Position numbers and translations under genes: made by a program. Shown here piece by piece: positions 44,703 through 57,458 of a stretch of 64,000 nt of DNA (position 1 is the first letter of the stretch; each line of letters begins with the position of its first letter). Location of the stretch: positions 19,091,819 through 19,155,818 of the forward strand of contig NC_061868.1 of NCBI RefSeq assembly GCF_907164915.1, read 5' to 3'. The DNA is from Impatiens glandulifera (Eukaryota; Streptophyta; Magnoliopsida; Ericales; Balsaminaceae). The notes under the pieces were generated by a model. The model ran no database searches. It worked only from the letters and a program-made list of their open reading frames with translations, and was not told the origin of the DNA.

Positions 44703-46594
44703 CTATTTCTTCTTCCTGAGTGGCAGGAATTTGTCCAGCATTTCCTCAGTTGCTTGTCCCTTGACCGGTGGAACATGTCTAGAGGAAGATCCTTGACCGC
44801 CTGAAGTGCCAGTGAACGGGGAACCTTGTGGAGCAAACGATCTGATTGGAGCTATGTCAAGACCTCGCGGTGTTTTGTTTAGCGGTACATCTTCTCCCTC
44901 GAGATATTCATCTTCATGTGAAATCGGGTTTCTTGGAGGGTTGACAACCGTTTCAGTAACTCCGTCCAATAGTGGTCCAATAGTTTTGAAATTGCTGCCC
45001 TCTTGGCCGAAGCCTTCCTTTTTCTTGTAGCCGGACCGGATGGGGAAACAACCGCTTTGGACTTCTTGTGAGCCTCGGCGAATTCATTATATGTTGATTG
45101 TTAGCCGATTAGTCGAGCCGCATCCTCATTTTGTTGAACCGCTATGGCCGGTCCCATGTTTTCTAATGTCTGTAGACGTCCGGCCAGGTTCGCATCTGCC
45201 TCCGTCGTTACCTTTTGAAGTCGGTTTTGCTCGTCTAAGGCATCCTGAAGCTTCTGGGCCGCGAGCGCATTTGCCTCCTCGAGTGCTTTGTCGGCTGCTA
45301 GTTTTTCCGCTATCAACTCCGCCACCTGTTCAGTGACCGCCTTTAGTTCGGCCACGGTTTTGGCATGCTTTTTTTCAAGCATTACCACCCTCTCAAGTGT
45401 AGAGCCAGCCTGGACATCAGATTGAACCAGATCCTCATTAATCTTATTCAACCTTTGATCGGTTATTAATTGGGTTTGTTCCGTCATACCGACCTTTTGG
45501 CTGGTAAGAGCGAGAGCGGTCTCCAGCTTCTTAGTTGCCTCCTCCAATGCCTTAGTTCTGTCAATATATCCGCTGTACAACTGATCGGTCATGCCGTAAT
45601 TGTCTTCAATGGACGTGATCCGTCCGACCGCGGTTTCATCAGGTCTCGCTGATTGTTCCTCGACCATTGGCCCTTTTCCTTTGCTAGTACGATTGTCTCC
45701 GATATGGTGAGAAACTGTTCGGCTCGAGCTGGATGCCAAATTTTCAGTGTTGAGGGTGTCGGACTGCGGATTAGCCGATCCGGTTGTTTACTTATCCACC
45801 TTGCTTCCGGATTTTTCTTTGACCGGAGCCGTTTTCTTTTTAGCCTGTCTCTTCTTTCGGCCGCTTGTAGAACCGGAGGCCTTCTTTTTGCCTTGTTTGT
45901 CCTCCGGTTTAAGGAATTGATGGGATTTAATGACTTTGCTAGGGGCGAGGAAAACATCAGGGCCAGTGCTAGCGTTGAAGTGACGCATTTGCTTCCCGAG
46001 TGAGACGGCGTATCCCCATGACCGTTTGGATGTCGGATCCACCATCTCACATAAGTTTGCGAAGACCACCGTCGCCCAGTTGATTTTGATGCCGTTGACC
46101 AAACCGGCAATCATCTCAATCTTTATCCGGGTGAGGTTATTATAGTTGCCTCCTCGTGCTTGAACCGATTTGGTGAAGATTTCGCACAACGGTCTATATT
46201 CCAGTTTAAGTAAGGTTTTCTTACCGGATACCGCGATTGGGACCTCTATATCCGAGAGATCCCGGCAAGCCTCCTGGAATGTTTCCTCGTTTGTGACCAC
46301 CGAGAAGTCGCTCCCCTTGGTTGGTAGATGTAGTACTTCAGCAACCGACTCCTTCGTTAGTTTGAGCGGTTCTCCGCCTACAGTTGCGATTATCGTCCCT
46401 TCGGTGAGGACGACAATTTGAAAGAATTCGTTGACCGCATCCTGATATAAGACGAACGGTCCGTTCAAGAAATGTTCGAGACCGGACTCGGAGATCTGGG
46501 TTAACACCCGCTTTGCCTCCGCCGAACCCTTCGCCCGAATTTTATAGAAGTCGACCTAGACGACGTGGTTAAAAAGCACGGATTCACGACCCAT
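44703..46594 (-). pseudogene. Element C acc3, broken
   Basis: It starts MGRESVLF at 46594, with stops near codon 13 and at 45788 and 45101 and a frameshift near 44970-45000. The accessory domain lies at 46507-45900. C lacks most of the acidic and helical middle that A and B have, so its acc3 is about 300 codons shorter. The coiled coil lies at 45600-45150. The end FLPLRKKK resembles that of B. Confidence 0.83.
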
Positions 46595-46700
46595 TGTAGG
46601 TAGAATAGAACGAAAGATCGAATGATTGAGGGTTTTGGAAGGTTTGAGAGCTAGAGAGAGAAAGCCGATTCGCGTGAGAATGAAAGAAAATGGCTAAGGA

Positions 46701-46712
46701 CCCTATTTATAG
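46701..46712 (-). promoter_or_regulatory. Internal TATA box for acc3 of element C
   Basis: CTATAAATAGGG on the minus strand, about 110 bp upstream of the ATG. A perfect E2F-like TTTCCCGC lies upstream at 46803-46810 and a near match at 46758-46770. The rest of 46595-47103 is non-coding. Confidence 0.72.
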
Positions 46713-47103
46713 TTGCGGGTCGGAAGTTCAACCGCCGCGAACCGTTACATCAGGATTGGGCGGGAATTTTCCCTCCAAAATGATTTGGGCGGCAAACGAG
46801 AAGCGGGAAATTTAAGCTTGCTTTTGATGCGATTATTTAACCGGCGATAAAGCGGTTTTCTTATAACCTATTATTAAGTGAGGCGGTTATGTAACCGATG
46901 ATCAAGTGGTTTACGATTTTGACCGGTTTTTCAACGAGGTAGTTAGCGTTTTTAGCCGGTTAGTCATTTAGATAGATATTTTAATAGTGCGATTTTGACC
47001 CGGTTTTCAAGCTTAGAAATTCAGATAATCATTTAATGAAAAGGAACATGATAGAGACCAATACATTGATCGGTTTAGGATACATAAGATACAGAATTAT
47101 AGC

Positions 47104-47805
47104 TTATGTAATAGTTATTCTAGAGAGCTTGTCCTCCACCCCTTCCTGATTGAGAACATTTGATAGGTTTGCCGGGGTACCCGGTCCAAAATCTGGACTA
47201 TGTGCAAGAAGGAGCCGGCTTATGTGGGGTGCGTAGCCGAGACCTCTCTTAGGCTCGACCATAGTCCTCAGGATTTTTAAGATTACCGATGACCAATTTA
47301 TGGGGGTGTTGCTGATGATGTAAGTCATCATGTCGAAGACTCTCTTAGAGTAATGTTGGTTCGGAGATTGGCAGATGATGGATCGGTTGACAATCTCGTG
47401 AAGAAGTTGGATGTGATGGGCAAGACGGGTCTTCAGACCGTGGTTCTCCACCGGTACTTCGGTTCCGGAGAAAAACTACGCATAGTCATCCGCTGCACTG
47501 CCTACCCGGGATGGGAAATCGGAGAACCCTTCAGTGGGCAGATTAAACATTTGAGCGAATGCGCTCTCGTTTAGAAAAACGGTGCGCCCTTTCACCGTGG
47601 AAACAATGAGATCGCCACTCATGGATGCATTGTTGAAGAATTCCAGTACTTATGGAATGAGCATAGGTCCGGATTCTTCGAGAAAATCACGAAGGCCGGT
47701 GTCGATTAGAGATTCAAAGAGAAGTTCTTTCGTTTCCAGATCATGAAATTGAAGGACTGAGTCGAAATCAATGCTCAGATAGTTTCTTAGTGTTCGGTTC
47801 GACAT
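47104..47805 (-). pseudogene. Element C acc2, two in-frame stops
   Basis: The same 233-codon span as in B, starting MSNRTLRNYLSIDFDS. Stops lie near 47650 and 47475, but there is no frameshift over the whole length. The LPTEGFSDFP, NWSSV and FGPGTP motifs are kept. Confidence 0.85.
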
Positions 47806-47888
47806 GTTTTCAGATTTTGCCGAGAGAGAGAGAGAGTTTAAAAGATTTTGATTTGTTTGGAGGTATGTTGAATTGATAAGATGGGGTT

Positions 47889-47897
47889 CCTTATATA
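47889..47897 (-). promoter_or_regulatory. Internal TATA box for acc2 of element C
   Basis: TATATAAGG on the minus strand, about 85-90 bp upstream of the ATG, preceded by ATTTTCCCTCC and followed by a CTCTCTCTCTCTC leader. Confidence 0.75.
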
Positions 47898-48161
47898 GAT
47901 CTGAGATTGGAGGGAAAATAGGGGCATTTAATGCTGAAATTCAGTTTTGTCTCATTTATCAAGGGAATATTTATGTTTCCAAAACTCCTTGGGAAGGAGT
48001 TACTTTTGACCGGTTGCAGAGCTCGAGGTGGAGAATCTAGTTAGAAAGTAACTAAGTTTGTGTAATTTCCCATGTAGTTGGAAGTTGAAAGTTACTTTTC
48101 ATCAATGAGCTTGAAGTACATGAAACCGAAAGAGACATAGTTAAGCCGCAAAAAACATAGA

Positions 48162-48963
48162 CTAAACCGAAATGATCATAGCGATACAACCGGTTCGTAC
48201 AACAAAATGATCGGTTATAGGAGGGAGTGACTTAATTGCGGAGGAGTTGAGGTGTCGATTCTTCCTCTTCCATGCCTTCTCGAACCGCTCATAGAATGAG
48301 TCGGCAACTTCCTTGGTTATAACTTGGCCCTGATTCAGTCCTTCACCCGGACAGAGTGGAACACCGAGTTCCATGAGTAGGCTGCTGATATGAGGAATAA
48401 GGCCGGTTTGGCGAATACTGATCATCCATATCATGACATCGAATAACCCCTGGACCAGTTGACCGGCGTATCTGTTGTGATAGTGGTCATCATGTTGAAT
48501 GCTATAGCACAGTAGGTGTTGGTCACATCCTTACCTAGGATGCCCCTACCGATGATATCATTGAGAAGCTGGTATTCAACTCTCAAGGTTGACCTAGCAC
48601 CGTGGTCACTGACGGGATGGTTTGACCGAGAAAAGCTAAAGGAGATTTTGGCTTTCAGTCCGGCTGGGACGTTCAGATTAGTGATCCATTGCTTCGGAAG
48701 ATAGAAGCATCTGGAGAAGTCACTTTCCGAGAAATCAAACACGGTCCCTCCGACCCTAGATTGAATAAGGGTGTCGAAATGAGGGGTACCACGGAAAACC
48801 CTGGCGTTATAAAAGAACTCCAGGACGGTTTCGGGGAAGATGACATGTTTGTCATCTAGGAAGGATTTTAGACCGGTATCTTCAAGTGACTTAATCATTT
48901 TGAAGATTTCATAGTGATCTGTACTTTGAGCTGAATCGAAATCATGTTTGGAAATTGAGACAT
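48162..48963 (-). pseudogene. Element C acc1, two frameshifts
   Basis: It starts MSQFPN at 48963. The frame is lost near 48930 and again near 48432, and the C-terminal part then runs to about 48230 and beyond. TGL, LPKQ, NWSRG and CPGEG are visible. Confidence 0.83.
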
Positions 48964-49024
48964 TTTTGTCTTAGTGAGAGGATAAGTTGATACTTGTGAA
49001 TGTTTTGTCTGATGTTTGCTTAAG

Positions 49025-49031
49025 TTATATA
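49025..49031 (-). promoter_or_regulatory. Internal TATA box for acc1 of element C
   Basis: TATATAA on the minus strand about 65 bp upstream of the acc1 ATG. The interval 48964-49480 holds no other gene. Confidence 0.68.
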
Positions 49032-49487
49032 TTAGTAGAGGGGTGATAGTATTATCCAGTGGGTGACAGTGGATGTATTCTATTGACCATAGGATAAAAT
49101 ATATTGAATGAAATAGGCATGTCTATAACCTAAGATGTAAGTCATAGGCCTGGACGGTGAAAGATATCATATCTTCACGTCTTTTGAGGTATGACCATTT
49201 TGCTTTGAAAAGGTATCTTTTCAGAACAGATAACTCTAAACACAGATAATTATTCCACTTTTGTTCGGAGACCAAATAGTCCGGAGTACATTATTTCCAA
49301 ACAGGTCGGTTTTCAGTTATTAGTCCCGATGCAGTTAATTAGTGTAAGCACTAAGTAACCGGTCAGTTTAATGTAACTGATAGACAAAACGATTCTTCAA
49401 TAGGTACCTTGGTGAATTTGGAATCCGACAATTTAGGAGGAACTACCGGTTTTGTCTGTCCGAACCGATTTTCCCTTTTAGGCATTT

Positions 49488-52400
49488 CTAAGGGATAAGC
49501 TGGTTAATATCGGTTAAACCGAGTATGTTTCTGAAGTGAGAAAACTTAGCTTCCTGTAGGGGCTTTGTGAATATATCGGCTACTTGTTGTTCTGTTGATA
49601 CGTATTACAGCCGGATGTGCTTCAACATGACATGTTCCTAGATGAAGTGATGCCTTATGTCGATGTGCTTGGTTCTAGAATGTAGAACCATATTATATGT
49701 GATTGCTATGGCACTTGTGTTATCACAGAATATCGGAGATTCTTCGGCTGTGATACCGAAATCCTTCAGTTGTTGTTGGATCCATAGAAGTTGTGAGCAG
49801 CAACTTCCGGCTGCCAGATATTCAGCTTCTGCGGTTGACGTGGCAACCGATGTTTGTTTCTTGTTGTGCCATGAAACAAGCCGATCACCTAGGAATTGGC
49901 ATGTTTCACTGGTACTTTTTCGGTCAACTTTACAACCTGCATAATCTGCATCTGAATAACTTGTGAGGTTGAAATATGAATCCTTTGGATACCACAGACC
50001 GACTTCAAGAGTTCCCTTTAGGTATTTCAAAATTCGCTTTGCGGCTGTGTAATGAGACTGTTTTGGATTAGCCTAGAATCTTCCACACACACCGACCGCA
50101 AATAGTATATCCAGTCTACTTGCTGTCAGGTATAGAAGAGAACCGATGATTCCTCGGTAAGCTGTCAAGTCTACTGCTTGACCGTCATCATCTTTGTCCA
50201 ATTTGACTGATGAGCTCATTGGGGTAGCGGCTGAGGAGCATGTATCCATCCCAAATTTCTTTAGATATTCTTTTGTGTATTTTGGTTGACGAATGAAAGT
50301 TCCTCCTTCGAGTTGCTTAACCTGAAGACCTAGGAAGAAGCTTAATTCTCCCATCATACTCATCTCAAATTTGTTAGTCATCAATGTTGAGAATTTATCA
50401 CATAGCTTAGAATTGGTTGGTCCGAAGATGATATCATCCACATATATTTGAACAAGTAGGATATGTTCTTTTTTCTCAAATTTGAATAGGGTTTTGTCCA
50501 CTAAACCGATGGTAAAATCATGTTTTAACAAAAATGCGGTTAGCGTATCATACCAAGCTCTAGGAGCTTGTTTTAAATCGTACAATGCTTTGTTTAAGCG
50601 GTATACATGATTAGGCAGGTCAGCATTTTTGATATCGGGTGGTTGTTCAACATATACTTCCTCACATAGTTCACCATTTAAAAATGCACTTTTGACATCC
50701 ATTTGAAAAACATTAAATTTTTGGAAAGCAGCAAAAGCCAGAAAAATCCTAATGGCTTCAATCCTAGCTACAGGGGCAAATGATTCTTCAAAATCAATGC
50801 CTTCTTCCTGTTTGTATCCTTGTGCCACTAATCTGGCTTTGTTCCTCGTGACCAAACCGTCTTCATTGAGTTTATTTCTAAATACCCATCTTGTTCCTAT
50901 GACCGGTTGATCTTTCGGTCTAGGGACTAGGTACCAGACTTTATTCCTCTCAAACTGGTTTAACTCTTCTTGTATTCCCAAGATCCAATCCGGATCTAAC
51001 AATGCTTCATCCACTCTTTTCAGCTCAATCTGGGATATGAAAGAGGAATTGAAATATTCCTCCAGGATTTGTCGCCTAGTTCGAACAGGTTTTGAAGGGT
51101 CACCTATAATTAGCTCAGGAGGATGATTTGTGTTCCTTTTGAGATTCGGTTCAGGAGCGTCTACTAAATCACCATTTACTTGATCAAGGCTAAACATATC
51201 GGTAGGCTGAACAAGAGTGTTATACCGACCGATTTCCTCAGTTTGAACCGAGGTGTCAGCTTCCTGCCGTGTGACAGCTTGATCCGGCTGAGTTTCATCA
51301 TCACCCATTTGGTCATGGACAAACCGTCTGAAAACCGGAATCTCATCTTCACTATTAGAATGGATGTTATTGTTTTCCAATCTGTTGTGTAGATCAAAGG
51401 ATGATGTAGTGTTACTTTCAACCGATTCATCGAAAACGACATGAAGTGATTCCTCCACGGTTAAAGTTCTAGTATTGTACACTCTATAAGCTTTACTAAC
51501 TGCTGAGTAACCTAACATGATCCCAATATCGGATTTTGCATCAAAAGCAGATAGGTAAGTTTTGCCATTTATGTGAATGTAACATTTACAACCGAAAATC
51601 TTAAGATACCTAAGGTTAGGAATCCTATCAAAGTATACTTCATACAGTGTTTTATTGTGGAACTTGTTAATCAGAGACCGGTTTTGTGTATGACATGCAA
51701 TATTGATAGCCTCAGCCCAGAATTTCTGGGCAACACCTGAATCGGCTATCATGGACCTTGCGGCTTCCTTGAGAGTTCGGTTTTTTCTCTCGGCCAGGCC
51801 GTTCTGTTGAGGAGTCATAGCACTATACAATTCGTGTCTAATACCGGATTCATCAAGAAATGCATTTTGAGTACTATTTGTAAATTTGGTTCCTCTGTCA
51901 CTCCTAATGCTGTTGATGCGTGTTGATTTTTCATTTTGTAAACGTTTAAGCAGTGTAATTAAATTTGATACGGTTTCACGTTTGGATGCCAAAAATATTA
52001 CCCATGTATACCTAGAATAATCATCAACAACTACCATATTATAAAGCATACCTCCTAGGCTGACGACCCTAATCGGTCCAAAAAGGTCCATGTGAAGGAG
52101 ATCTAAGCATCGGTTAGATTGGATGTGTCCTTTACTCTTGAAGGTTGACTTAGTTTGTTTACCCATTTGACATGCTGAACAGACCTTATCCTTATTGAAT
52201 ACTATATCAGGAATTCCTTCAAATATATTTTTACCGCGGATATAGTTTAAGGTTTTCAGGTTTAAGTGGTTTAACCTTTTATGATACAGCCAGGTTTGAT
52301 CGATTTTAGCCACCATGCAAAAGGTACTCTACTTTATTTTTCCAATCTACCTTGTATATATTTTCTAACCTATTTCCGGTTAGTAGTATGATACCTTGAG

Positions 52401-52752
52401 AATTTTTAACTAAGCATGCATGTTTAAGGAATTCTATAGTGTATCCAGCATCACACATTTGTCTAATGCTTAACAGGTTAAAATGCAGGTTTTCATCTAA
52501 AAGTACATTGTCAATTGTTAAATTACCATGGACAATCTTACCCTTGCCCACAGTTCTACCTTTTGAGTTATCACCGAAGGTAATCATTGCACCGGTTTCT
52601 ATTCTGATGTCGGTTAGAAGATTGTTGTTTCCAGTCATGTGTCTGGAGCAACCGCTATCCAGGTACCACTCGAAGTTTCCTAGCCATTTCTTCATATCCT
52701 GCAAAATATACATATTTACAACTATTTTGTACCCATATTTACTTGGGTCCAC
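49488..52752 (-). pseudogene. pol: Element C pol
   Basis: Protease lies at 52752-52306. A frameshift near 52316 separates it from one long open stretch (52316-50073) covering GAG-pre-integrase, integrase and RT ([18 protein letters not shown]). An in-frame TAG at 50073-50075 and further stops near 49635 break RNase H. Confidence 0.93.
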
Positions 52753-54498
52753 AAGCGATTAGTCCCTTAGGTATCCAGACTTTAATAAGTCAGACGACTT
52801 TCCCGGTTATAGTTCTAGCTAGTTTTCCTGCACTCGGTTTGGAGTCTTTCTACTTTCCTAAAGGTGCCTTATTCAGAGGTGGCCTTTGGTTTAACCTATG
52901 TGGTTCGTCTTTCTTACCTTTGGGCCGATTGACTATCCTTTTCTTAGGGTGAAGCCATTTTTCAGAGTTAGTTGGACTTACATAGATTAGTTCGTCTTCA
53001 GGATAGGAGGCACTTAGTTCCTCATCGTCGGTTAAGGATCTTTTGACAAACTTTACAAATAGAAGGTTGCCTTTTGTAAGCTTTATTTTGTCCAAATGGT
53101 TCCGGTTAGCGGGGTCGTTGTCATTATACCCAAGACCAAATTTGCATTTGGGACGTCTTTTGTACTTAGACATCTGGTTCACCATGTCACTGGATCTTTT
53201 CCATGTGGCTATTCGATACTGGATTCGGGCATCATCCTCTTCGGTCAGCTCTTGGACTGACTCCTTGAGTTGTTTGGTCTTAGAGGATGTTTCAGGTGCT
53301 ATCTCGGTTTCCAGGATTTTATCAGGTTGGATGATTTTTGGTTCGGTCAAGGTAGGTGCTATGGGGTCGGTTCTAAAGTTGAGTTGGGTAGGTATTAATG
53401 TTAATAGGTTCTTATATTTTGCTACCATATCATTTAGTGCATTAAATAATTCATCTTTAGTAAATTCTTCACAGGGAGAGTCAAATACTTTTTCCTCATT
53501 TGCCATGAGGCATGTGAGTTCATCATCACTGTCATTGTGCGTCCATAAGCTTCCTCCATCATCGGCTATCAGTGCTTTCTGAACATCACTTCCTTCACTG
53601 GTTTGTTGATAATTATTTTGGTGATTCTGATCGTCCGGTTTCCGGTCATCCCGTCTTGGTTTTCTACATTCCCACCTGAAATGTCCCAAACAATTGTAGT
53701 TATAACATCTAATATTAGATTTATCACCGTAGTTATAGTTGTTGTTGTTTGTCGGTTGGCTTCTCTTCATAAATCTGCCAAATTTCTGTGCAAGCATTGC
53801 CATGACATCCTCGGTGAACTGTTTGACCAACCAGGAGCAACCGGTTCTGTGGATGTGACCAATGCTCTGGTTGAGGTTGAGGCTGAGACTTCATCTTCAG
53901 TCCTTGATCTCATTTCAAACTCATATGCCTTAAGATCTTCGAATACGTCGTGTAGCTTCATCTTGCTTCGACAATTTGATTCCCTCATCACCATTGTCTT
54001 TATGTCCCATGCACTTGGAAGAGATCTTAGCGCTTTCATGATGACTTCCTTGTTGTCATACTTCTTGCCAAGAGTTGATAGCTCTTCTATCAAATCTGTG
54101 AACCGGTCACTGTATTCCCTCACTGTTTCTCCCGGTCTCATCTTGATGTTTTCAAACTTCTGGGTAGCCACCATTATCTTATTTTCCTTCGTTCTTTCAT
54201 TTTCCTCGTGAATTTGAATCACCGCTTCCCATATTTCCTTTGCAGTTTTGTAATCTCTGACCTTGCAAAACGTATTCTTGTCCAAACCGTTAGTGATGCG
54301 GTTTCTGGCATGGTTGTCCAGATTGTTTCTTCTCATGTCTTCAGTTGTCCAGTCCTTTCTGTCTTTATCAATTTTTACCGGTCCTTTAGTCAGGATGAAC
54401 TGCATCTCGTCATTCATGGTGATTAAGTGCAGGTGCATGTGTGCCTTCCAGTTGGCAAAGTCGTCACGTTCTAGCATTGGTGGCCTATCAAACGACAT
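52739..54498 (-). pseudogene. gag: Element C gag, main copy
   Basis: It starts MSFDRPPMLE at 54498. A frameshift near 53820-53830 separates the UBN2 domain from the knuckle region, where the second Cys of the CCHC has changed (CYNYNCLGHFRWEC). The frame is lost again near 52850. The conserved end ACGPK lies at 52739-52755. Confidence 0.9.
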
Positions 54499-54700
54499 GC
54501 TTGCTTGAGTATTGAAACTAACTGCTCTGATACCAATTGTTAGGATTTAGGTCGCGGCTGGGGAACCGGTGTCTGACCGGTTAGCGCCTTCACTCAACGG
54601 TTGGTGTTTAATCCGGTTAGAGATTAAAACCGGGTTTCAATACTACACAAACTATCACAAACCCTTGAATCTAGTTCAAGTGCGGAAGTGGTTTATTTCA
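53778..54700 (-). repeat. 923-bp duplication in element C, copy 1
   Basis: It covers the gag 5' part, an intact primer site (54524-54535) and the first 163 bp of a 5' LTR (from TGTTAG at 54538). It is repeated at 56536-57458 with about 1% difference. Its right end changes abruptly to filler at 54701. Confidence 0.9.
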
Positions 54701-56535
54701 CATCCCTCTAGATCTCATGAAACCGATTTTTAAGATTTTTTTTTTGGAGGCCATATTTTCTTGCACAACTTCCGAGATATCTTGAAATTAACTATCAATA
54801 ATCTTCAACCCGTAAAAATGTCGCATTGAGATGCACATTCCTACAAATCTCTTAAATCCAATTGTTAAGAAGATTTTTCCCAGCAAGTGGGATTTAAGTG
54901 TTAATTCTTAATTCATTTAAGGATTTCTAGAGTTAGAGTATTAAGATTTCCTAAAGTCATGTTGTCAAGAATTTTCTAGCTAGAATGGTGGGATAGGGTA
55001 ATAACTCATGATTTAAGTAGAAATTTCTGGAATTTCGTAATTGTACGCGTTTAAAAACGTTTGCCCCCCAAAAAAAATGATTTTCTTGACTTTTAAGAAA
55101 TAAATATAACATATAAAAATCTCTTTAAAAAAATTTTGAAATTAAATCAAATTGGGGAATTGTTTAAAAACCAATTTGTGACTAAAGAGTCGCCAACTAA
55201 ATTTTTATAAAACTAGGAAAAATAAATTATTTGGCATGTAAAACAATAACGCCTTTGAAAAAGAAATTCTTTAAAGGTTCGGTGCTTAGTTACACGTGAA
55301 AAAGGGCTTTTGGCGCTATGTCTCACATGCCTGTTAAAAAACAGTCTCTACTTTAACAATTTTAGCCTTTAAAAAAAATATTATTATACTTTACATTTTA
55401 GATCCTACCATACTAAATCTTAATGCTAAGGATATATCTTATTAATCATTTCAATACAAAATGAAGCATAAAGATTATATAAATATAGTAGAGTTTATAA
55501 AATAAGACTTAAATCATAAGCCTAAACATTTTTCTAATCATGCCAAACACTAATATATTAATAGACATGTATCCAATATTAATTTATAATCAAGTAAGTA
55601 ATTTATATTGTATATATAAAATTAGTTTTAGGATTTTTAGAGCCCTAAAACAAAACAAAAGTAATAAAATATGAAGAATTAGATAATGACCAAACTGATT
55701 CCTAATTTCAGAATAAATTTTAACTTTCCTAAATATTACTTGCTTAATTAATTTTTTTTTATTATTTAGTTACTTTACCGGCGATGGCGATTTCAGGCTA
55801 GACAACCTCCGGCGAACCCTACGCCTTCAATAGTCCTTCGTTCGACAAGATCCTTGCGACGACCTACTCCGTTTCGCTTGGAGCTCCGCCATCCCAATCG
55901 GATTAACCCTAAATGCTAATTGATCGATTTTCAGCTTCTCCTCCAAGCCGCGATATCACCTAAAATCGCCCAGGGTTTGACCGGCCTCCAGATGGCAACA
56001 CAATTCGAAACACGACTTATCTGGTCTTCACGAAATCCATCTGAATGACTGCCTGTGCACCGGAGTCGCGCCTAAGACCTTACTGACATAAAAACTACAA
56101 CAAACTTTCAGAAGGAAACAGACTTTGCAGGTTTCTCCATTGACAAAGACAACTATCGCGATTGCAGAAAAAACAGATTCAAGAATAAAGAAAACTTAAT
56201 CTATATCAAGCTTTCTAGACTATCCTAACCTAACATTTAAGCATTCAAGTGATTAAAACCAAATATAGTAGCAAAAACACATAATCGTAATCTAAATCAA
56301 AGAAAGAACCTTCAATTGCATTTTAACCATCAAATGGCATCGGTGTACAGAACCGATGCCTCAACCATTGAATAAATGTCTACATTGGTGCAGGGATTAC
56401 CTGAATTGCAGAAATCGAAAAAAAAGTAACAAATTGAAGCTCGCCGATTGCGCTTTTGTTTTTTTCTTATGCCGACTGTCAATCGTCTTCTTCAATGGAA
56501 CGGAGTCGTCAGCTCCCAAGAACAAGATTCGTCAT
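54701..56535 (+). repeat. Filler segment in element C, copied from the flank at 62354 onward
   Basis: 54701-56346 matches 62354-64000 in the same orientation with only scattered differences. The last 189 bp would match sequence beyond the window. At the left junction the dinucleotide CA is shared by both parents. It contains AT-rich sequence with an AAAGAGTCGCCAACTAA motif, then a GC-richer part near 55780-56080. I find no supportable gene in it. Confidence 0.88.
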
Positions 56536-57458
56536 CCAAATTTCTGTGCAAGCATTGCCATGACATCCTCGGTGAACTGTTTGACCAACCAGGAGCAACC
56601 GGTTCTGTGGATGTGACCAATGCTCTGGTTGAGGTTGAGGCTGAGACTTCATCTTCAGTCCTTGATCTCATTTCAAACTCATATGCCTTAAGATCTTCGA
56701 ATACGTCGTGTAGCTTCATCTTGCTTAGACAGTTTGATTCCCTCATCACCATTGTCTTTATGTCCCATGCACTTGGAAGAGATCTTAGCGCTTTCATGAT
56801 GACTTCCTTGTTGTCATACTTCTTGACAAGAGTTGATAGCTCGTCTATCAAATCTGTGAACCGGTCACTGTATTCCCTCACTGTTTCTCCCGGTCTCATC
56901 TTGATGTTTTCAAACTTCTGGGTAGCCACCATTATCTTATTTTCCTTCGTTCTTTCATTTTCCTCGTGATTTTGAATCACCGCTTCCCATATTTCCTTTG
57001 CAGTTTTGTAATCTCTGACCTTGCAAAACGTATTCTTGTCCAAACCGTTAGTGATGCGGTTTCTGGCATGGTTGTCCAGATTGTTTCTTCTCATGTCTTC
57101 AGTTGTCCAGTCCTTTCTGTCTTTATCAATTTTTACCGGTCATTTAGTCAGGATGAACTGCATCTCGTCATTCATGGTGATTAAGTGCAGGTGCATGCGT
57201 GCCTTCCAGTTGGCAAAGTCGTCACGTTCTAGCATTGGTGGCCTATCAAACGACATGCTTGCTTGAGTATTGAAACTAACTACTCTGATACCAATTGTTA
57301 GGATCTAGGTCGCGGCTGGGGAACCGGTGTCTGACCGGTTAGCGCCTTCACTCAACAGTTGGTGTTTAATCCGGTTAGAGATTAAAACCGGGTTTCAATA
57401 CTATACAAACTATCACAAACCCTTGAATCTAGTTCAAGTGCGGAAGTGGTTTATTTCA
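56536..57458 (-). repeat. 923-bp duplication in element C, copy 2 (partial gag, primer site, LTR start)
   Basis: gag restarts with MSFDRPPMLE at 57256 and is open from there to 56536, where it runs into filler and is truncated. The primer site at 57282-57293 has one change (ACTCTGATACCA on the + strand), unlike that of copy 1. The LTR from 57296 continues complete to 58554. Confidence 0.9.

Noticed and set aside
55775..56080. GC-richer part of the filler as a captured host exon (a minus-strand start reading MAELQAKRSRS)
   Set aside because: The frame is short and interrupted, no splice sites or second exon are evident, and the same sequence sits in the repeat-like flank at 63430-63740.
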